The translations under genes and the position numbers were made by a program. The notes beneath the pieces were generated by a model. It saw only the letters and a program-made list of their open reading frames with translations, had not been told where the DNA came from and made no database searches. Source: Desmodesmus armatus (taxonomy: Eukaryota > Chlorophyta > Chlorophyceae > Sphaeropleales > Scenedesmaceae). Taken from it: a DNA stretch of 64,000 nt. Positions within the stretch are counted from its first letter, which is position 1, and each line of letters opens with the position of its first letter. The stretch spans positions 247,501 through 311,500 of the forward strand of contig VIIQ02000631.1 in assembly GCA_007449985.2 (NCBI GenBank), in the 5' to 3' direction. Shown here piece by piece: positions 16,760 to 29,104 of this stretch.

Positions 16760-19700
16760 TCACTCCTTGTAGTCCACCACGCCATCATCTGAAGCACAGG
16801 CAACACAAACAGCCTGTCAGCTTGAGGCTGCAAACTGCCAAGGCATGTACTACATAGTACGCTCGCAGGGCTGCATGCTGTACACATGCATACAGCTGCC
16901 TTGCTCAAGTGACACTACCGTACACCCACAAATGGGTTCGACACACAATTATTCGACACCAGGGTCCTGACAGCCCCCATCCACAAATGTTTCGACGCCT
17001 CCCCGGGCTGTTGGGCGTTTTCTCCCGCAGATGCGGCCGATCGCGCGTGTGTTGAGCATCTAAAGTATGATTAACGTTATACGACAACTTTAGACGGTCT
17101 GCCAGGCACGCTGGGCCTTGCTTTCCCTATGTTTGAGGTTCGGGTGGGTTGATCCCACCAATGTTTCGACAGTAAAGGAAGCCACGGGGCCTGGAACATA
17201 TATTCGTCACTTTTCCCACTTTCAGGCCAAATTGGTGTCGAAATCATTTGTGGGTTTACGGTAGGCAAGTCAGCCTCACAGAGGCGCTGACTGTCGTGCA
17301 GGATACCAGTTGGCCCGCCGCATGCATAGCTGCTGTCAGTGAGGCATGAAATCTGACACTAGCAATCACTAGCACACGGTGCGCGGGCCTACCTGACAGA
17401 GCAAAGGACGCCTCGCCCTCCGCCAAGCACGGGCTGTCTACCACCTGCAGCACAACACACAGTCGTGTTCCACATGCAGGGCATTGAGTTGTAATGGCCT
17501 CAATTTGGTGATGATTGCACTTCACAGCTTGCACAAATCAGGCCAGAAACTGCACAGCTTGCACCGGTAACCGCAGCTCAGCTGTGAAAAGGCTTTTTAC
17601 TTGAGCATGTCACATCAGTGCATGCAGTTTCACGAAACATGTGACGCAGTGTAGCTCCGGTTGCCATTGCAGGTACATGTTGGCAGCAACACACCAACCC
17701 TGCTGGCTTCCTACCTTTGCAACGCGCTGCTCAGCCTTGCCCTTGCGCATGTAGATGCGCTGTGTGGATGCGTGCGCCATCACATGTCCACCCACTGGCT
17801 TTTTGGGGTCAGCAACAAACGTCATGCCTCCTGCTGGGTCCGACATGACCTGCGACACACCGTGCGACCCACCACATGAGTGAGCTGAAGGTCGCAACCA
17901 TGTCGACAACCCAACCCGAAGGGCCTGTGTGAGCTTGGCCTCGCATAGTGGGACTGAGAGTATAGTGGGACCAAGCCAGTTACAGCATGCCACCAGCCCC
18001 TGGCAAGCTTTGTTTGCCCCTTTTGCTAGATCCTGCGGGCCGGGCCCTCTCGACTGCACCCCGTGTGACATGTGGCATGCGTGCAGCCCTGCAAACAAAC
18101 AGGCACACCTGGTTTGTGATGACCACCGCAACATTGAACTCCTCTGACAGCTGCAAGCAACAACAGCAGCAGGAGCAGGAGGCAGCCAATGAGTCAGCGC
18201 ACTGATGTGTGGCACACGCCCATCCCAGAGGCTTTGCAGGATGTGCAAGCATAATCTTCACGGGGGGATGAAGCAGCAGCCATGGCATCATGCCAAGCAA
18301 CTCGCATTATCATCGCGCACCTCAACTGTTTGCAGTGCTGGACAAAACACCCAAATGGCTGGTAGGGAAGACTGATGCACATGTGCATGCCCGGCAATTG
18401 CATTGCTGTCATACAGCCAGACAGGCAGGCAGGCAGGTCAGCTGTATGACGCCTGGATCGGTCATACGAGCATCACGGTGCATAATATTGGATGGCTGCT
18501 GTTACCAATACCAATACCAATATTGCAGGGGGTTAACCCTCTTCCCCGGCACTAGCCAGCGAGCAGATCTGTACAGTCTCCTCTGTTACATCAGCTTACC
18601 TTCTTCAGCAGCGCCAGCATCTGCCCCAGCTTCTGCTGCCTGTCTGCCAGCTCACCACGGCCAGTAAAGTCAGTACGGAACAGTGCCATGATGGAGTCCA
18701 CAACCAGCAGCTTGTATGGCTCCTCAACCATCTTGGCTCCTATCGTCATCAGAAGGTCCATCTGGCCGTCAACAGTGTGGGCACGCCCAACCACGATCTG
18801 CATCAGCACAGCATGCAGCACAGTCTGTGGGCCATCATCCATGCACGCAGGGCAGCATCTAGGGGCCCAAAAGTCCCAGGTGGCTTTGGCAGCAGCCCCC
18901 CTTCTGGACCCACAGCAGCTGCACAAGCCTCACTGAGGTAGCGGCTGCATGCGCTGTGTATGAACAACCGACGGTGCCATTGTTGCACTATGTGCTTTTT
19001 CAATACAGGGTCTGCGGCTACACCCTACGTGTGCAGGACAACTGCTGACCAGTACAATGTTGCACTCACGTTGTCCAGCACAGCTTCTGTGTCCAGGTTG
19101 AAGCGAGCAGCAATGGCCCTGATGCGCTCTGGCCTGAAGGTGCCCTCTGCAGAAGATTAAAACAACATTGCTCAGCACAGCAGCCATGCAGTGTGAGACA
19201 CCCAGATGCAACGCTGGCTTCCATCGACCAGGAGCATGGCATGCAAGTTGCATTCTGTTTGACACAACAGGCGCAGCTGCAGCTGCTGCATGTTGGGGTG
19301 CTGGCAAAGGTTTGCATGCATGGCACACTGAGCCCAGCTGACGTAGCTTACCGCTGACCCTGAGGCAATACATGGGGCACACCTGTGTCAATGTATGCAG
19401 CCTTGCCAGCTCCACCCCCCTGGCTGATGGGCAGCTGCACTGCCACACACAGCGTGTGGCACAGCTGGGTCTTGCCAGTCCTGCAGGGCAAGGCATCATG
19501 CATGATCAGCCAGTCTGTGTGAGCACTGCTAGCTAGCGGTTAGCGCTCTAAAATTTGTAATAGCGTGATGCTACATCGCACAAGCTACTCCAAGTGCGCT
19601 ATTGGAGGGGTGGGCAGACCCATGGTATGCTTGCATGCAAGCAGATTCTGCCCTGTGGACGCACATAGCTGGGAGCTACGTGCTGCCAGCAGTGCAGCCT

Positions 19701-21050
19701 GCCTTGTTGCACTTGCAGACAAGTCTTCAACCCCCTGGTGATGGGAGCCTGGCCAGAACCTTGATGAGACGGTAAGGCATCAGTCAATGACCTGAACTCG
19801 CCGTACAGCTCTGTGATGCACTTGGTCTCCATGCCCCCTCCCAGCAGCGCGTCGAGCGCTGTGGCACCAGTTGAGATGCGCACAATCTCACGCTGCCGCT
19901 GCAGGTGCAAAGCAGCAGGCGGTGCCAGCACACATGAGGGTGGTGTTGGCACATGCAGGCACAGCTTGTCTCCAAGCGGGCCACAACTGGAGACCTGGCA
20001 TACGATTCTTGCAGGAAAAGCAAGTTTACTACATTTGCATGCACAGCGACGGCACAGAGCTGCTGGTGATGCAACATGCTGCCATGTACGATACATGCAG
20101 GATATCCTGCATGTTGTGTCACGCCAACAAGGCAAGGCATGCCCCCCAAGGTGCGGCAATCCTGTCCTGCAGGTCTGCAGGTGGCTCACTGTACCTTCTG
20201 CATCGCCTCAACGCCAGTGATCCAGCTGCCCACATGGGTCAGCTTTTTTGCAGCCTCCACCATCTTGTCAACCTTGGCTTCTGACAGACCCTTGACAGCA
20301 TGCAGGCGCTGCAAGCATACCCACCCGCAGGACAACAGCAGCAGGTCACCACACAGCACAGTAGCAGAAGCAAAGAAGGAACGTGAAGCACATCATATGG
20401 CGCCTGCTGAGGGCGTGAAGGGGCCCTGCAGAGAAGGAGCATCCAGTGTATGCTTCCCCTCCAAGGTTTCAAAGGCAGCTGCTGTCTACTGGCCAGCGGA
20501 GCAGGTGGGCTCTGCTGCTTGCATGCTGAGGCCCATGCAACCCTCAGAAGGATCACCAACCTTGCGTGGGTTCATGATCAGGGACTGGACTGTATGGAAG
20601 CCACCCTCCTTTGCCTTCTTCACATCAGCTGCGCAGCACAGCAAGTGAACAGCAGCTTCAGCCGGTGACAGCAAGTCACAGCCCCGTCCCTGCTTCAGCT
20701 GCTGCAGCTGCTTCTGGGAGGCCTGCCGACCAAATGTGTAAGCAATCACTGAAGCCAGTTGCCCTGCTTTGCTGCCCTGACCTTACTGAAGGTGCCAGAT
20801 GGTGGTGCAGCACTGCTGCAGCAGGTGACCTGCAGCTTTGCGAATGCCCACCTGCTGCTATGCCTAGCTCTGCCAGTGCCTCGATTTCTTGCACATCATC
20901 AACGGCCATGTCCTCCCCCTCTCTGTGAGCAGCGATGGAGCATGTCAGTGAACGTGTGTCTGACGCTGTTGTTGCCGCACAGCAGCGACAAGACACTCAC
21001 TCTTGGGCCATGCCCACGTTGGCAGCCTGCATAGCGACTTCTGCAGCCAT
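16760..21050 (-). CDS. DMC1: Meiotic recombinase DMC1
   Basis: Forms ATP-dependent filaments on single-stranded DNA and drives strand exchange between homologues in meiosis. Twelve exons (21050-21001, 20922-20852, 20628-20561, 20308-20195, 19898-19792, 19480-19383, 19146-19070, 18797-18600, 18150-18109, 17849-17715, 17444-17393, 16788-16760) join without a frame break to 346 aa, close to the usual ~340. Visible: the helix-hairpin-helix N-domain ([19 protein letters not shown]), Walker A GEFRTGKT (134-141), Walker [16 protein letters not shown] (Asp about 229), [10 protein letters not shown], and [16 protein letters not shown] with [15 protein letters not shown] and the residues around [10 protein letters not shown] fit DMC1 rather than RAD51. 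The last intron holds a 350-bp MITE. The donor of exon 5 (GTCATT) is weak, but the frame needs it. Confidence 0.95.
16915..17264. mobile_element. 350-bp MITE in the last DMC1 intron
   Basis: Terminal inverted repeats of about 30 bp. The left end is CTACCGTACACCCACAAATG then GGTTCGACAC; the right end read in reverse is CTACCGTAAACCCACAAATG then ATTTCGACAC. Internal copies of CACAAATGTTTCGAC and AATGTTTCGACA repeat the TIR core. There is no ORF. The target-site duplication is not clear; the flanks are GACA and GCAA. Confidence 0.85.
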
Positions 21051-22545
21051 GATTGCTGGATTTGGAGCTGCTGGGACGCAAGCAGACTGGAGTAGCAAGC
21101 ACGAGGGCCTGTGGAACTTGCACACAACAGCTACTGCTGCTTTGAACAGACGGCTGCAGACAGCACCACAAAGATCAGAGTGTAGATATTGAAGAGCCAA
21201 AGACTTGTGCGTGAAGTTTGGTGACCTTGCGGTGCGTCTCAAGCGGGTCGGTTTTCAAAGCGAGATCGATGAGGCAAAACGCGGATGCGAATCAGCGGAC
21301 ACCTTGCACAGCAACAAGCGGCAGTTGAACTGGCTGTTGACTTTGGGCGCTATTACAATGTTTTGGGAACGTAGCGGTGCCGACACGCTGGCGGGCGCCC
21401 AATTTGAAAATGACAGTGATTGAGCATGACTCATGGTTTGGGCGATGATGTTGCTGTGCATGGAAAGCTGCGGACTTGGGACTAGTTCAATGACGTGGAA
21501 TAATGATGGCACTGTCATTATTCTTAAGACAGCAGCCTGTCAGGCTAACCCCCTTGACGCATCTGCTAACAATCAGACATGTTGCTACTCAGATCAAACT
21601 CTGGTCTTGTTCAGAGGCGCATTTCACCAGTTACAACACACCACACCACTCCCATGCGGCTGCAGGTGCTGCAGCTGGAGGGGATGGCAAGAACGTGAAC
21701 CATACGCTGCAACACAACCATAGTACACCCAGCACCATCCACGTGCATGCTGCTTCTGCAGCAGCACTGCATGCATCAGCCTGCACTGACCCGCTGCCAC
21801 CTGCTGACCTGCTGCAGCTTCACTTACCTGAGTGCACGCCCACCACAACACACAACCGCACAGCACGACGCAACCACACTCCAACTCTGCAGCATCACAG
21901 CAAAGTCTTCTGAGGGCACTCTTCACACGCATGGTCAGCTGCATAGACCTTGGACAGCCACCTCTCGCCCTGACAGCAGGACGCTGCCCTTGGCCCTGAG
22001 GTGCACCAGTGGCAAGCAGCCATCACGCTGGACACGTGTGCTGTGCTTCTGTACATGAACAACAGCAACCCTGCACAACAGCATGCAGGGCGGCTCAACA
22101 GGCAGCAGAAGCAGGTGGAGCAGTAGCAGTAGGGCAGGCGAACAGACAGCAGCAGAGTGGCAGGAGTAGCAGGGGGGCAGCAGCAGCAGGGGAAGCAAGA
22201 TGCAGCGGTCCCCAGCACACAACCACAGATGGCAGACAAGCGGGGCAGCGCAGTGGGGAGGAGCAAGCGACAGGCAGCAAGCAGCAAGAAACAGCAGGGG
22301 CAGAGCGCGCACATAATCAACAGCAGCAGAAGTATGCAACAGGCTGGGCAAGAGCAGCAATTGTGATGGCAAACACTCAGCAACAGGTGATCAGTCCCTC
22401 AGCGTGCTTCAGCCACAACCACAGCAAAAAAGTTTGCCTAGCAACAGACAACCTGACGAAAGCTGCTTGCATGCCAAACACTCAAGGCCATGCCAACAAA
22501 CTGCTCAGCAATCTGACCGCACACTGCACCTGCCTCTACAATGTG
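21051..22545. other. Spacer: DMC1 upstream region and poly(A) polymerase 3' region
   Basis: CAG/GCA-rich, with many low-complexity ORFs on both strands and none with consistent splice signals. It must contain the DMC1 promoter and the poly(A) polymerase 3' UTR. I saw no clear TATA box. Confidence 0.5.
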
Positions 22546-25500
22546 CTACCCATCCTGCACCGCCTGCTGCTGCTGCTGCTGCTGCCCGTTGTCCGTGAGG
22601 GTCTCTATCCGGTGGTCTGATGCCGTCCACTCCGACAGCTCTCCAGACACGCAGCCCAGCTCTGACTCCCGCTGTGCAGCAGGGCCGTCAACGTCCATGG
22701 CTGCCGCAGCCACCTTGTCTGATGACCCCTGCGCAAACCGTACATCAAGCACACATCTTGGCAGCACACAAACAATGTTTAACTGCGCCATCACACAGGT
22801 CACACAAAGTACATACCTACCAAATTTGTCAGACCATGACGCCACATGACCAAACACAGCCACCAACCTGGACAGCCACTCCCGATGCGGACACATGCAC
22901 ACAGGCCACACAGCATGAACCGCCACCAGCACCACTGCAGCCACGCACACCCACATTTGCCTCCTGATCTGCTGAGATCCCCAGCGTCAAGTCCGAGTTG
23001 TTCCTGGACATGTGTGGCTCCTGCTTCACCAGCTGCTTCACAGCCCCCGCCTGCTGCCCACCAGGCTCGGCAGGTACTGCTGCCGCTGCCGCTGCTATTT
23101 CTGCTGCTGCAGGCCCACCCTTGTTGGCTGCTGCTGCTGCTGACGGCTGCGCTGAGGATGTTACTGCTGCTTTGCTGCCGTCTGCTGCACCTTTGGGCGG
23201 GAGGCCTGGGGGCGACCCGCTGCCAGCTAACCCAGGCGGCAACGCCCCCTTGGATGCGTTTAGACCCGGGGGGCCTGCTGCTTTCTGGCTGCCGTCTTCC
23301 TGCTTGATCTTTTTGGGGGAGTCGCTGCCAGGCTGGCCTGCAGGCTGGGCGTCTGTGGCCTCCTCCTCGCCCTCTTCCCGCTTGCGCTTGCGGGCTGCAT
23401 CTGGACTGCCTGCAGCACACGCCAACAACACCGTGATCCAAAGCGGGCGTGAAACCAACGAAGCCATGTTGACCAACATCCTGTGAAACGATGCTAACAG
23501 TTGAAGCAGAACAGTACTTAGCAAGGTGGGTCTGGGACGTCTCTATGCTTGGAGGGTCAAGGCTGACTGCTTGTGACGATTGCGTTCACCCAAGTCCTGG
23601 TACTCTAGCGCATGGCATGCAGTGTGCCGGCTCATGCAGGGCATAGCTCCCAGCAGCAACGTGCACACCTGGTTGCGTGCTGCTGTCCTCTGGCTGCTGC
23701 TCCCCATTGCTGCTGCTGGCCCTGCCGGTCATGGCTGCTGCTGCAGCCTGCGTGATCCAGGCGGGGAGTTCGTTCTGCTTGATGGGGCGGACACGCAGCT
23801 CCATGCCTGCTTTGCGGTGCTCCCAAGACAAAACCTGCAAGACAGACGCACACAGTGAAAGGGTGACTGTTGTGCACACAATTTCCATGGAAAGACTGCT
23901 GCTGAAAGGCACAACCGTTGGTGAGCACTGTGCTGACACCTGTGATGCAGACACAATTCAGCATATCAGTATCACAACTGGTGGCCTTGCCTCAGCATTT
24001 CTGAGTGCAGAACACTGCGCACCTCATTCTTGAACTGCACAACCGGCTCATTCAGCGCGATCCGCTTCACGTTCGCTTTTTTCTTCACGCCCACATAGTA
24101 GTACAACACAGGCCGGCCGCTGCTGCTGCCCTCCATAGCACCGCCACCGCTGCCAGCACCTGCTGCTGCCTTGTCGGTTCCGTCTGCAGCGTCACCCTCT
24201 CCTGCAGCTGTTGCTGTGGGTTCGGCCGGCGGCATCACTTCGTCTGGCCATGGCCGGACCTCCACTGTATCTTCAATCTTGCGCACAAGCTGCCGCATCT
24301 TGGAGTGAGCGTAGCCAGACCACGCCCTGAAGTCTGGGGTAGTGTCAGCCGACACCTCAACCTGCAGGACAGGATGATGCAGGGTCAGCACGATGGCTTG
24401 TCCCTTCCACAATCACCATGCAAGCTCCTCCAAACCTCATGGTGCAGAGCAACCTGTCCTCACTGCACGGCGCAGCAGCCTATTGTCATGGCGGCACGCT
24501 GCAACCTTGTAGGCACATGCGCACAAGGTTGCTCTGCGACCACTACTCCGTCCACGTGCGCATCTCGGCCTGTGGGCCACTGAAATGCATCCCCCCGCCC
24601 TGGTCATTGCCTGTACCCCCTCCTTGCCTGCAGGAAGTTCTTGAACAGGCTGAAGAAAGGGTAGGGCTCAAAAAGGCGCGCCCAGTCCACGTCAGCGCTG
24701 AGCAGCAGGTCTGCCACTACGTCTGCTGCCTTACTAAACTCCTCCATCATGATGCCCAGCGTGCTGCAGGAAAAAGGCGGGAAAGCATCAACACATACAT
24801 GACAAACTGGCCGACCTGCTGGCATGTGGATAGCTCGGCTTTCAAGATGATGCGCACACACACACACACATGATGCCCAGCGTTCTGCAGGAGGGCGGGG
24901 GACCGCACCAACACATGCATGATGGTTTGACCGGCCTGTGGTGGTTGGCTTTGCTTGCAAGACAACGTGGCACACATAATTGCGGCTACACCAGCGATGC
25001 AGGCGGCTGCTACACGCAGGAACCCAACCGAAGCTGTCTGATCACTGCAGCGACATCTTCAAACTTAGACAGCACGAGCAAGGTAGCAAGTGCCAGCGCC
25101 CAGGGCCCATCACCACTATGCGCAGCAGGTAGCTGCAGCTCTCAAAGAGCATGTTTTCCGCAACACTGCCATGCTGTGCACAAAAGCGAACCTGCGTGCT
25201 TACGTGTTTGTGACAGAGTAGGAGGAGTTCATGGCCGGGTAGGCTGGTGTGATAATGGGCATCAGGTGGCGGGAGTCCCGCATGCTGCTGCTGCCATCCC
25301 ACACCTGGAACCCCAGGTTTTCCTTCTCAATGGGCTTCAGCAGCACAGGGGTGGGCCAGCGCCACGTGCTGAAGATCTGCACGGGCACAAAACAACAGTG
25401 AGCGCCGGCTTCATGCACACACGTGAGTGACTGCACAGCATACACACAGTGACTGGTGTTCTCCAGGCACACACGATTCACTGCTAGCGGGGCTGCACAC

Positions 25501-27917
25501 ACCGCTACAACCAACACACCCACTGCCAGTGCCTGCTTAGCACGATGATAGGTGCGCCAATATGCAGTGCACACCTGCCACTGCATGTGCCTGCTGGGCA
25601 TTTGCACCAGCGTGCTGGCTGCTGCTCACCTTGAAGAAGCGAGCGAGTGCCAGGCTTGGTGTAGACTTGGGGTAGAACTGAAAGATGCGCGCCACCAGGA
25701 TCGCCCAGTTGACACCTCCCAGGAAACCTGCACACCAGCAATGTCAGAACACCTTCCTGTGACTGTGTCGTCAGAAGTGACAGCGCCCAGACACAGCTGA
25801 GGCGCGCACAAGGAGGCGCAACTATGCCTGTATCTGAAAAACGCTGCAGAGCCTCTCGGGGCAGCTGCGAAGTGGTCAAGCCATACTGCCTCTTCAGACA
25901 ACAACAGTTTGGCCTTGTGGAGAGAGGCTGTTCTTGCAGCTGTTGAGGGGGCAGGTGGCAGCAATCAACAGCACCTGCCCTGCGTTAGCACAGCCACCAA
26001 CCTGACACGTTGCTGTACACCCCACGCCTTTTGGCCCACAGCTTCAGTGCGCGCAGCGTCACACGGAACGCCTCCTGGTCTGTGCCAGCCTGCAGTTACG
26101 GCAGCACATACAAAAGGTACAGAGTCACTACAGGCTGCAGGAATGCTTTCGCATACTGTATCCTGACATACGGTGATGAACCCAGGCTCGACAGCACAAC
26201 CCACCAGCATGCCCACACGAACTTTTTGCATAGCGTATTGACTCAGGCGCCACAACGCGACCCAAACACATGTGCAACTGTAGCCAGCACACTGCGTATG
26301 TGACCACCATGCCTTCGCATGCATTCTCAACACACCAGCACAAGCCCCCAGCAAGGAAACCTGCCTGCTGCACGATCTTCAGCAGTGAGTCCGTCACTCT
26401 GCAGCCGTTCAGCGAGCGCACACTCTGCTCGTCTGTGTTGCGCAGCGTGGTGATGTTGGAGATGTCCAGGTTGTCACTGACCATGGGGGCTGACAGCCGC
26501 GCATACAGCAAGTCGATTTGTATGCCCGAAAACTGCAGGCAGGACAGCAGGACAGCAGACACGCTGACACATACAGACCACTGCGCAAGCCGCCGCCTCA
26601 GGCCAGTCCCGCCAACAGCACGATCACCAGAGCTAAGTAGAAACTTTCAAGTCGCAGAAACTTCGCCGCAAGTTGAACACATGAGTGTTTATCGCTGCTG
26701 CTGGAATGCTGGTCCTGTTGTCGAGCATCGGCACACCCCGGGGTGCTGCGCCTCACCTCCATCTTGATCACCGGCACATAGGCGTCTGAGACTGCCAGCA
26801 GCTCCTTTACCTCAGGCCGCCGCTGCATGCACAGAGAGACAAACATGACGTCAGCACGTGGCCGCGCTTGTGCAGTAAGCGACCCAGCTGCACAGGAGTG
26901 CCACAACAGGACAGCAGGTGACAGTGCTGGCCGGCTGCTGCAAGCAGACTGTCACTGGCTGTGGGGACTGTGCTGAGTGCAGCCACCCTTCCCCCAAGCT
27001 TGCTGCTCGCTGTGACAGTGGCAGTAACAGCTTTGCAAGCCTCGCATGATGCGATGCATGTAGCAGTGCCGGTCCCTGCCCACCTCCAGTATGCTCTGCA
27101 GGCTGTGCTCCTCTGCTCCAAAGAAGTCTGTCTCCCTCTTGGCATAGTTGGGCCCAATGCACAACGTGTCAATGTCAGCACCTGTGGAACAGCACATAAC
27201 AGGCATGCAAGGAACCAGCGCTATTCAACAGTGGTATAAGCAGCTCACACAGGAGGAATGCAGTCCAGCAGTAGAGCATGGTTGTAGCTGTCCAGCTGGG
27301 TCACTCCCCTGCTGTGCTGCATGTGACATGCAGTCCCTGTCGCACCCAGCTGCTGCCTGTGTGAGCCATGCTGACAATTGGTGGGGTGTCAAAGTGCTGA
27401 TGGAGCAGTCTCAGGCTTTTGGGTGGTCACCTGGTCCATTCACGCCTAGGCGGAAGGAGCCGAATGTGGCAATGATTGCATTAGCCTGCTCAGACAGTGC
27501 CTCTGGGAAGCCCTTGCGCAGGGCCACACCCTTCACCCAGTCCTTGACAATGAGGCTGAGCTGTCCCAGAACCTCCTCGCGCAGTGCTACCTCTTCTGCA
27601 CTCTCAAACAAGTCCTGGCTGCGTAGATACTGCAGGTGCATGGAAGACCATGGTAGGGGAAAGTGTGAGTGGTGGTGAAGCGCTGCGCATGGGCAGCGCT
27701 AACAGGCTGATGCACATGGAGATGCAGGAGCTAAATCAGCACGACGTGGGCCAGCATGGAGCCGCAGCAGAACTTCTAGGCACCCAATTCACATTTTGCA
27801 GAGCAGCAAGCAGCAGCAGCATGAGCAGCCCAGCACCTGCACCAGCTGCTCTGACTGCTTGATCTCCAGAGCTGTGGGAGGGTTTGTGCTTATGGGCTTA
27901 TTGAAGATGGTTGCCAT
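22546..27917 (-). CDS. Nuclear poly(A) polymerase
   Basis: Adds poly(A) tails to cleaved pre-mRNA in the nucleus. Thirteen exons (27917-27837, 27629-27431, 27181-27084, 26822-26757, 26532-26361, 26079-26002, 25727-25630, 25376-25204, 24763-24628, 24361-24023, 23834-23669, 23409-22955, 22728-22546) give 747 aa in frame. The nucleotidyltransferase motif is [19 protein letters not shown] (Asp 96, 98), with the third Asp in [13 protein letters not shown] (Asp 155). Then [28 protein letters not shown] and [17 protein letters not shown] follow, all canonical. The RNA-binding domain continues to about residue 530. The C-terminal ~200 aa is Ala/Gly/Gln-rich with a basic motif (ARKRKREE) likely to be the NLS. 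The intron at 24627 is GC-AG (CAG|GCAAGG). The acceptor of exon 6 has an alternative (GC donor at 26364 with acceptor 26091) that adds two residues. Confidence 0.94.
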
Positions 27918-29104
27918 GCTGTTGCTGGACCTGGGCACAGCACCATCTACTACTGTCCGGCAGGTGCACGCATGAGGGCCAGGATGTGCGAATGGGTTTG
28001 GATCTGCCTACGTGCGGTGACTTCGATGGCATGCGACACCCCCCAATTTATGCTCACACAATCTGCTGTCCAAAAGAGCAGCAGCTGGTGACTGCAAAAC
28101 TTCCGCGGTTTGCAAACTGCTGCGCTTTGAGCCCGAATGAGCGCAGTATTGCTGTGAGTATACAACCTCCGACACTGGGTGGGAGTATACCCCAACATCC
28201 CCCAATGCAGTGCTGCCAGGCTGGACCTTGAGTGTCAGAATGACTGCTGCCACGGCATCAGTTGCATCAAAACCTGAGCAAGCTTACAGGCTGGTCAGTG
28301 ATGTAGAGCATGGGCGGGTGGCCTGAGTCCTTGCTGAACTGCACCTGCAAGTAAGGGCCCCCCGCATGGGCCTGGGCACTTTCTGCCCCAATGACACTTC
28401 GACGTTCAAGGATATGAAAACGACCATACACACAGGTTGAGTTGTGTACCAGCCTCGGTGTAGGTATATCCCTCTTCACTTTCACACAAACACAAGTGCG
28501 CCCTTTCATGGCAAGTCATGGCTTGCAAGGACTGACGCTGCACCGCTGCACTGTCATAGCCACAGTGCCTGTATACATGTCATGAGACTGCTATGATGGC
28601 AGGATGGCAAGGCTCCGCAGATGTTGTAGTGCAGGCAGCCAGAAAGGAAGGGTCCAAGGTTTTAAAGGGCACAACGCGCTGACTGTCCTGTGCTGGGTGG
28701 TGCTGACACAAGAAGACATGTAGAACCTTCAATGGTTAAGTGATGGCTATCATAGAGGACCGATCGGACGAAAGTTGACGGCAGCTGCTGACAATGTCGT
28801 GACATGAACTGCCAACGGGGTCACCAACACGGTCAACGTCATCAAGCGCAGCATCATACATCTTTAGCTGCTTTGTCTTCCTGACCCTTGCCATATTCCC
28901 AGACTGTGACGCTTTGCGCCACCCGTTGGAGCTGGAGGGGAGTGAAAGTGGTGCCTCCATTCTTCGGAGGTTTCAGACACTCAAGCTGCAGCCAAGGCTT
29001 GCACGCATCACTCAAGGCCTTCGACCCGACCCGGCGTGGAGACACACCGGACAAAACACCTCCACCCATATCGCACCGTCTACTATCTCCCCTCAGCGTT
29101 CACT
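27918..29104. other. Divergent spacer between poly(A) polymerase and VTT gene
   Basis: Contains both upstream regions. On the minus strand there is an exon-like segment (28344-28288) and an ORF from ATG at 28894 (MARVRKTKQLKMYDAALDD) that ends at 28739. These could be pieces of a small gene or of poly(A) polymerase 5' leader exons. I cannot join them into one model. Confidence 0.4.
28288..28344 (-). other. Orphan exon-like segment
   Basis: A 57-bp stretch flanked on the minus strand by a good acceptor (CTTACTTGCAG) and donor (GTAAGC). It is open in phase 0 and reads VQFSKDSGHPPMLYITDQP. Joined in phase 0 to the acceptor before the poly(A) polymerase ATG it would run to a stop, so it is not an N-terminal extension of that protein. 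It could be a leader exon or a relic. Confidence 0.3.

Noticed and set aside
16760..21050. RAD51 instead of DMC1
   Set aside because: [10 protein letters not shown], the [10 protein letters not shown] region, [16 protein letters not shown] and the short C-terminus follow DMC1 rather than RAD51.
22546..23524. Separate Ala/Gln-rich gene downstream of poly(A) polymerase
   Set aside because: These frames are the last two exons of poly(A) polymerase, joined in phase with the upstream catalytic exons.
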